Shown here: positions 59,602 through 64,000 of the stretch, piece by piece
Layout of the letters: the number at the start of each line of letters is the position of its first letter
How positions within the stretch are numbered: position 1 is the stretch's first letter
The notes under the pieces: model-generated
What the model was told of the DNA's origin: nothing
What the model saw: the letters and a program-made list of their open reading frames with translations, nothing else
Database searches by the model: none
Position numbers and translations under genes: made by a program
Assembly: GCF_009696325.1 (NCBI RefSeq)
Contig: NZ_VUME01000001.1
Location: forward strand, 62,001-126,000
Length of the DNA stretch: 64,000 nucleotides
Direction: 5' to 3'
Source of the DNA: Collinsella sp. WCA1-178-WT-3 (M1)
GTDB taxonomy: Bacteria; Actinomycetota; Coriobacteriia; Coriobacteriales; Coriobacteriaceae

Positions 59602-60606
59602 ATGGCCGCTGTTAAAAAATCGGTTTCCGTTAAGGATGTGGCGCGCCTCGCGGGCGTCTCAGAACAGACGGTCTCGCGCACCGTCCACGATTCGCTCAGC
59701 GTGCGCCCCGAGACCAAGGAGCGCGTGCGTGCCGCCATGCGCGAGCTGGGGTATCGCCCCAATTTTGCCGGTCGATCGCTGCGCCGCGGCAAGTTTAAGA
59801 CCGTCGGCGTCGCCATGTTCAACATTACCGGTACCGGCAACCTCGACCGTATGGAGGGCTTTGCCGCCGCCGCCGATAAGCACGGCTACGCCATTACCCT
59901 CACTAAAGTAGATGGGCATCCGTATACCCTCGAGAGCGCATCGTCGCGCATGAGCGCACTGCCGGTGGATGGCATGGTCGTGATCATGAATCGCATGCCG
60001 GCGGACTTTGGCACCTTTGAGCCGCTGCCTGGTATGCAGACGGTGCTCGTTACCATGCTGGAGCACCCGCTGTGCTCGACGGTCGATAACGATCAGTTCG
60101 ATTGTTCGCGCCAGGTTGTCGAGTACTTGCTGGGGCAGGGGCACAAGACCGTGCACTTTATCTCGTGTCCCGAACGCTCGCTTTCGGGCATGCAGCGCGA
60201 GGAGGGCTGGCGCGAGACATTGCGCGCGCATGGTATTGAGCTGCCGCGACTCATCCGTGGCGACTGGACGGCGCGGAGTGGATATGCCGCAGGCCAGGCT
60301 CTGGCGGACGATCCGACCTGTACTGCCATCTATGCCTCCAATGACGCCATGGCCTACGGCTGCATTCGCGGACTCGAGTCGCGCGGAAGGCGTGTGCCCG
60401 AGGACGTGAGCGTGGTGGGGGTTGATGATAGTCTGGGCGACATCGTGCCCGATCGTCGCCTGACCACCGTGCGCTTTGACAACAAGCGTGTCGGCATGTG
60501 GGCAGTCGACAAGATTGCCGGCGCCGAGGGAGTTGCGTCTGGCGTGGAGCACATGCTGATCCCCGGCGCGCTCGTAGAGGGCGATACGGTGCACGATTTG
60601 CGTTAG
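59602..60606 (+). CDS. LacI-family transcriptional regulator, copy 2
   Basis: This 334-residue regulator has the helix-turn-helix VKDVARLAGVSEQTVSRTVH, hinge FAGRSLRRGKFK and an effector domain with SNDAMAYGCIRGLESRGRRVPEDVSVVGVDD. It is parallel in place and orientation to LacI copy 1, but its recognition helix (SEQTVSR rather than SLKTVSR) and operators differ, so the two modules are probably controlled separately. A weak AGAAAGAT precedes the ATG. Confidence 0.92.
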   Translation: MAAVKKSVSVKDVARLAGVSEQTVSRTVHDSLSVRPETKERVRAAMRELGYRPNFAGRSLRRGKFKTVGVAMFNITGTGNLDRMEGFAAAADKHGYAITLTKVDGHPYTLESASSRMSALPVDGMVVIMNRMPADFGTFEPLPGMQTVLVTMLEHPLCSTVDNDQFDCSRQVVEYLLGQGHKTVHFISCPERSLSGMQREEGWRETLRAHGIELPRLIRGDWTARSGYAAGQALADDPTCTAIYASNDAMAYGCIRGLESRGRRVPEDVSVVGVDDSLGDIVPDRRLTTVRFDNKRVGMWAVDKIAGAEGVASGVEHMLIPGALVEGDTVHDLR

Positions 60607-60666
60607 GGCGCGGTCCTGTTTGGGTTTCCGTTAATCATGTTTGATATTGTTCGAAATGGTTTGGAA

Positions 60667-60738
60667 ACCGTTCGCGGGTGAAAAGCGACCGTTCATAGCT
60701 CGAAATTACGTTTTGTATTGTTCTTATTTGTTTGAATG
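60667..60738 (+). promoter_or_regulatory. Regulatory sites upstream of lacF
   Basis: ACCGTTCG (60667) and CGACCGTTCA (60686-60695) are reverse-strand copies of the GGTGAACGGTCG motif, 21 bases apart. TTGTTC and TTATTTGTTTGAATG (60718-60738) match the candidate LacR operator. The 60607-60820 gap has no gene. Confidence 0.5.
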
Positions 60739-60820
60739 TTATTGTTTCTGTCATACACAGCGCAGCGCGTATGCCCGGACGCGGTGCTCTCCGTTGGTTC
60801 ATATGTGAAAGGAACGCAAT

Positions 60821-61159
60821 ATGGCAACCAAAGAAGAAATCTCGATGGTTGGATTCGAGATTGTCGCATACGCGGGTGACGCCCAGACTGATCTGCTTGC
60901 AGCGCTCGATGCTGCTCGCGAGGGTGATTTTGAGAAGGCCGAACAGCTGCACAAGGATGCCAGCGATGCGCTTATCGGCGCCCACGACACGCAGACCAAG
61001 CTGCTTTCGCAGGAGGCCGGCGGCGGCGAGATGGAGATGACCTTCATCATGGCTCACGCTCAGGACACTCTCATGACCACTATGATCTTGGAGAAGCAGG
61101 CCCGCTTTACCATCGATGCCTACAAGCGCATCGCCGAGCTCGAGGCCAAGCTCGCCTAA
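60821..61159 (+). CDS. lacF: PTS lactose/cellobiose-family EIIA
   Basis: This 112-residue helical phosphocarrier has its active histidine H79 in TFIMAHAQDTLMT and the metal-site aspartate at position 82. It passes phosphate from HPr to the EIIB domains of the LacE proteins. Only one such gene serves the two EIICB copies in this window. AAAGGAACG precedes the ATG. It is monocistronic with a strong terminator. Confidence 0.94.
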   Translation: MATKEEISMVGFEIVAYAGDAQTDLLAALDAAREGDFEKAEQLHKDASDALIGAHDTQTKLLSQEAGGGEMEMTFIMAHAQDTLMTTMILEKQARFTIDAYKRIAELEAKLA

Positions 61160-61186
61160 CGAGCCCGCACAACCAAGTCCCCTTCC

Positions 61187-61220
61187 AAAAGCCCTGCCGC
61201 TATCCGCGGCAGGGCTTTTT
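61187..61220. terminator. Terminator after lacF
   Basis: AAAAGCCCTGCCGC pairs perfectly with GCGGCAGGGCTTTT around a short loop, with T residues following. Confidence 0.94.
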
Positions 61221-61235
61221 CTGTTCTCCTCCAAG

Positions 61236-61252
61236 TTGCGGTGAAATAGGGG
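61236..61252 (+). repeat. Half copy of the family A hairpin repeat
   Basis: TTGCGGTGAAATAGGGG matches the left arm of the repeats at 22126 and 24508. The right arm is absent; unrelated sequence and a MITE-like element follow. Confidence 0.65.
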
Positions 61253-61314
61253 CTGACGGCCCAAAATGATCCGTTCTCCTCCGTCCCCAGGGGATCGGTT
61301 GGCAGCGTCGCCAC

Positions 61315-61464
61315 GAAACTGGACCATCTACTACGTTTAACCCGGTGCCCCCGAACACACCTGCGTTTCATGAAAAACTGCAGGCGTTCTACCTGTGGTT
61401 TTGTTTTTACGCCACGGGGCATGGTCGGGGATGGGCAGTTAAACGTAGTAGATGGGCCCATTTC
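61315..61464. mobile_element. 150-bp MITE-like element with 27-bp terminal inverted repeats
   Basis: The ends 61315-61341 and 61438-61464 are inverted repeats matching at 24 of 27 positions, with the shared core CCATCTACTACGTTTAAC. The inside contains a further hairpin (AAAAC, CAGG with CCTG, GTTTT). No transposase frame is present. The 61160-61571 gap holds otherwise only the lacF terminator and the half repeat. Confidence 0.7.
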
Positions 61465-61571
61465 ATGGCGGGCAGGTCATGCAGCAGTCTGTTGCGCCTC
61501 TTGCCGTTCGGTTTTTCGCTGGGTGGGTATACTTCCATCCGCAATACAGGCCGGAATGAGGAGGTATCCAA

Positions 61572-62582
61572 ATGCCGGACAACGGATCGATTCAAAAGAG
61601 AGACGCGAGCGAGATGGCTCATGGGCGTCCTGTCCAGATAACCGAGCAAACAACGGTGACCGAGCTGCAGCCCAGCCTGTCCGATGTCGTGTGCGCAAAC
61701 AAAAAGCTGCAGATTGGCTTTATCGTTGCGCTCGTGGTACTGGCGCTGCTGTCGGGGTTTGTGGCTCGTCCGCATTTTGCCGATACCAAGACTTGGGACT
61801 CTACCATCGAGGTCATCGATCAAAAGAAGGGCAATGTATTGGCGCTCACGACCTCGTGCGTCGCCCTATCTGCGGGTATCACTGCGCTGCCAGGCGATAC
61901 GGGAACGCCGGTTGCCGAGCAGCTCGCTCAGCTTTCGGGTAATCTTGGTATCGTGCTTGCCGTGCTATACCTAGAGAAATATTTACTCACGATTTTGTGG
62001 TCGGTTGGCCTGGGCATCCTGATCCCGTTTGCGCTGGTGCTCTTTGCAGCGTCGCTTGGCATTCACGGACGCTGGAGCACGAGCACGGTCATTCGTCGCG
62101 TGGCAACGCGTGTGCTGGTGGTCGCCATCATTAGCATGGTGTTGGTGCCCGCGAGCGTATGGGTGTCGCAGAAGGTCGATGAAACGTATCGAGTGAGCAT
62201 CGAGGCGGCCGAGCAAAAGGCGACTGACGCTGCGAGTGCGGCAGATAGCGATAGCTCCAAAGCAAACAAGAAAAAGACCGAGTCCGCAGAGTCCAAGAAC
62301 GTGCTTGAACAGCTTGCCGACGGCGCCTCGGGTCTCGTCACGACGGTGACCAGCGGCGCCAAGCAGATGACCGACGAGATCGTGCAGCAGGTGACCGACC
62401 TTATCGAAGGTGTCATAGTGATGATAGTGACCTCGTGCGTTATTCCATTGCTGGTGCTCGCGGCGTTTTTGTGGCTGGGGCACACACTGCTGGGGATTGA
62501 TATTTCCGGGCCGACGAATTATTTGACGGGCCGCTTTCTGGGCACTCCGTCCAAGCATGCCAAGAAGGGCGGCCAGTCCTAG
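61572..62582 (+). CDS. Multi-pass membrane protein of unknown function
   Basis: The 336-residue protein has hydrophobic segments at about 47-65, 120-165, 178-200 and 275-310. Between the last two lies a charged Ala/Lys/Ser-rich extracytoplasmic or cytosolic region (about 205-240) that looks coiled-coil. I recognise no family. GAGGAGG before the ATG supports the start. It sits between the MITE-like element and the lacAB operon and may not belong to the lactose system. Confidence 0.75.
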   Translation: MPDNGSIQKRDASEMAHGRPVQITEQTTVTELQPSLSDVVCANKKLQIGFIVALVVLALLSGFVARPHFADTKTWDSTIEVIDQKKGNVLALTTSCVALSAGITALPGDTGTPVAEQLAQLSGNLGIVLAVLYLEKYLLTILWSVGLGILIPFALVLFAASLGIHGRWSTSTVIRRVATRVLVVAIISMVLVPASVWVSQKVDETYRVSIEAAEQKATDAASAADSDSSKANKKKTESAESKNVLEQLADGASGLVTTVTSGAKQMTDEIVQQVTDLIEGVIVMIVTSCVIPLLVLAAFLWLGHTLLGIDISGPTNYLTGRFLGTPSKHAKKGGQS

Positions 62583-62619
62583 TAGCTAAAGCTGCCGTAT
62601 ATACCGGGGAATACCGCCG

Positions 62620-62655
62620 AAGGGCGGCCGAGACACGTTCTCGGCCGCCCTTTTG
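62620..62655. terminator. Terminator after the membrane protein gene
   Basis: AAGGGCGGCCGAGA pairs perfectly with TCTCGGCCGCCCTT around CACGT, followed by TTTG. Confidence 0.93.
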
Positions 62656-62711
62656 TTTGTTGAACACATGGTCGCTACTCCCGCGCCCGGTCCAAACGGT
62701 CAGCAATCATC

Positions 62712-62795
62712 CGTGAACGGTATTTGTTCAAAAAAGAACAAAGATAAACAAAAAGTTGTTGCAGTTACTGTTCGAATGTGTTCAAATAAACATGA
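62712..62795 (+). promoter_or_regulatory. Regulatory region of lacAB
   Basis: It contains CGTGAACGGT (62712-62721), a perfect TTGTTC-AAAAAA-GAACAA palindrome just after it, GTTACTGTTCGAATG (62764-62778) and TGTTCA-N8-TGAACA. These combine the shared sugar motif with the candidate LacR operator. Confidence 0.6.
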
Positions 62796-62892
62796 ACAGT
62801 GAAGAATCGCACATTCAGATGCCCGGACCTGAACGAGATTCAACACTTCCAAACAGAAACTACGCACCTGCGTATCTCTCAAGGAGGATGTC

Positions 62893-63321
62893 ATGAGGGT
62901 TGTAATCGCTTCCGATGCCGACGGTATGTCGATGAAGGAGTCCATCAAGGAGATGCTCATCGCCGATGGTCACGAGGTCGTCGACTATTCCGAGACCCCT
63001 GCCGCGGACTTTGTCGATTCCGCTACCGCCGTTGCCAAGGACCTGCTGGAGCACAAGGATTCCCAGGGCTTCGCATTCGATAAGTACGGTGTCGGCTCCT
63101 ATATGGCCGCCGTCAAGATCAAGGGCATGGTCGTCGCTAACATTTCCGACGAGCGTTCCGCCTACATGACCCGCGAGCACAACGGCTCGCGCATGGTCAC
63201 CATGGGCCCGGGCGTTGTGGGCACCGAGGTCGCCAAGAAGATCGCCCGCGAGTTCCTGCGTGCACAGTACGCCGGCGGCCGTCACCAGATCCGTGTCGAC
63301 ATGCTCAACAAGATGGCCTAA
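62893..63321 (+). CDS. lacA: Galactose-6-phosphate isomerase subunit LacA
   Basis: This RpiB/LacAB-family protein of 142 residues begins MRVVIASDADGMSMKESIKEML and ends GRHQIRVDMLNKM, as LacA does. It lacks the full catalytic CGTGIG motif (FDKYGVGSYM here), consistent with LacA being the partner subunit. With LacB it turns galactose-6-P into tagatose-6-P. AAGGAGG precedes the ATG. lacB follows after 63 bases. Confidence 0.92.
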   Translation: MRVVIASDADGMSMKESIKEMLIADGHEVVDYSETPAADFVDSATAVAKDLLEHKDSQGFAFDKYGVGSYMAAVKIKGMVVANISDERSAYMTREHNGSRMVTMGPGVVGTEVAKKIAREFLRAQYAGGRHQIRVDMLNKMA

Positions 63322-63384
63322 CGAGAGCCACCGAGAACTCGAACTTCTACCTCAACTTGTGAATTCAGACGAAAGGACGTTCTG

Positions 63385-63909
63385 ATGAAGAAGACCATCG
63401 CAATCGGTTGCGACCATATCGTTACGGACGAGAAGATCTATCTGGCCGACCGCCTGGAGCAGGCTGGCTACAAGGTGCTCGACTGCGGCACCTACAGCCA
63501 CACCCGTACGCACTATCCCATCTACGGCAAGGCCGTGGGCGAGGCTGTTGCCAGCGGCAAGGCCGACTTTGGCGTGGCCCTGTGCGGCACCGGCATCGGC
63601 ATCACCAACGCCGTCAACAAGGTTCCCGGCGCCCGCTGCGCCCTGGTTCGCGACATGACCTCTGCCCTGTATGCCCGTCGTGAGCTCAACGCCAACATCG
63701 TGGGCTTTGGTGGCAAGATCACCGGCGAGTTCCTGATGGCCGACATCATGCTTGCCTTCCTGGAGGAGCCTTACGAGAAGACCCCCGAGCACGATGCCCT
63801 GATCGCCAAGATCGATGCCTGCAATAAGGCCGACGCCGAGGCTCAGGCTGACCCACACTTCTTTGACGAGTTCCTCGAGAAGTGGGACCGCGGCGAATAC
63901 CACGACTAA
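63385..63909 (+). CDS. lacB: Galactose-6-phosphate isomerase subunit LacB
   Basis: This 174-residue subunit begins [20 protein letters not shown] and has the catalytic motif [18 protein letters not shown] with its active cysteine, then [14 protein letters not shown]. The C-terminus [16 protein letters not shown] is typical of LacB. GAAAGGACG precedes the ATG. It completes galactose-6-P isomerase, linking LacG to LacC. Confidence 0.94.
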   Translation: MKKTIAIGCDHIVTDEKIYLADRLEQAGYKVLDCGTYSHTRTHYPIYGKAVGEAVASGKADFGVALCGTGIGITNAVNKVPGARCALVRDMTSALYARRELNANIVGFGGKITGEFLMADIMLAFLEEPYEKTPEHDALIAKIDACNKADAEAQADPHFFDEFLEKWDRGEYHD

Positions 63910-63915
63910 TTAGGT

Positions 63916-63939
63916 TCCGGCGTTCTACCGAACGCCGGA
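63916..63939 (+). repeat. Hairpin after lacB
   Basis: TCCGGCGTTC and GAACGCCGGA form a perfect stem around TACC. No T-run follows, so it may be an mRNA-stabilising or intercistronic structure. The last 60 bases of the window show no gene. Confidence 0.6.
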
Positions 63940-64000
63940 CCGGCCGACGCTGCGAAGCCATCTGGCGGGCTAGCTGCTCCGATAACACGTTTGCTTGCTT

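Overview
The window is high-GC bacterial DNA with densely packed genes, strong GGAGG-type ribosome binding sites and many GC-rich hairpin terminators. The gene set suggests a gut Coriobacteriia actinobacterium, most likely Collinsella or a close relative: a lactose/tagatose-6-phosphate PTS system, an Aga/mannose-type PTS, an archaeal-looking topoisomerase I, and a comF-hpf neighbourhood with a probable raiA RNA. That assignment is inferred from gene content, not from a database match.

Layout. 1-3.5 kb: an edge ORF, two broken genes meeting tail-in-head (PucR-type regulator and aminotransferase remnants), and an orphan two-component system. 3.5-24.5 kb: housekeeping genes (usp, uppP, pcrA, manA with a GntR regulator, glcK, ppaC, nhaA behind an attenuated leader, a type-Ic-like aminotransferase, a STAS protein, tatB-tatC-hypA-hypB-topA, a zinc-ribbon membrane protein and a Tat-type lipoprotein serine hydrolase). 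24.7-37.3 kb: tmk-holB-ricT, comF, probable raiA RNA, a solute-binding lipoprotein, hpf, degV, an NAD-binding dehydrogenase with a metal-binding tail, small membrane and HEAT proteins, icd and a membrane protein.

37.4-64 kb is a carbohydrate island. A mannose-family PTS (EIIA, YajC-like, EIIB, EIIC, EIID), a GntR regulator, agaS and nagA form an amino-sugar (GalNAc-like) branch. lacX, lacC, yhcH, galM and a DeoR regulator follow. Then come two tandem copies of a lacG-lacE module, each with a divergent LacI regulator, a single lacF, and lacA-lacB at the right edge. Lactose or a similar disaccharide would enter by LacE/LacF and be split by LacG; galactose-6-P would become tagatose-6-P through LacAB. 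AgaS would deliver the same tagatose-6-P from galactosamine-6-P, and LacC would phosphorylate it. The aldolase LacD is not in the window. Glucose released by LacG could be phosphorylated by GlcK.

The most unusual features are non-coding. Two arrays of about 58-nt hairpins, seven copies in all at a regular 80/81-bp pitch, sit at the downstream ends of the two lacG modules. There are several further palindromic repeat families, a 150-bp MITE-like element, and at least three candidate operator motifs repeated in front of the sugar genes. These motifs were found by reading only; genome-wide searches were not possible.
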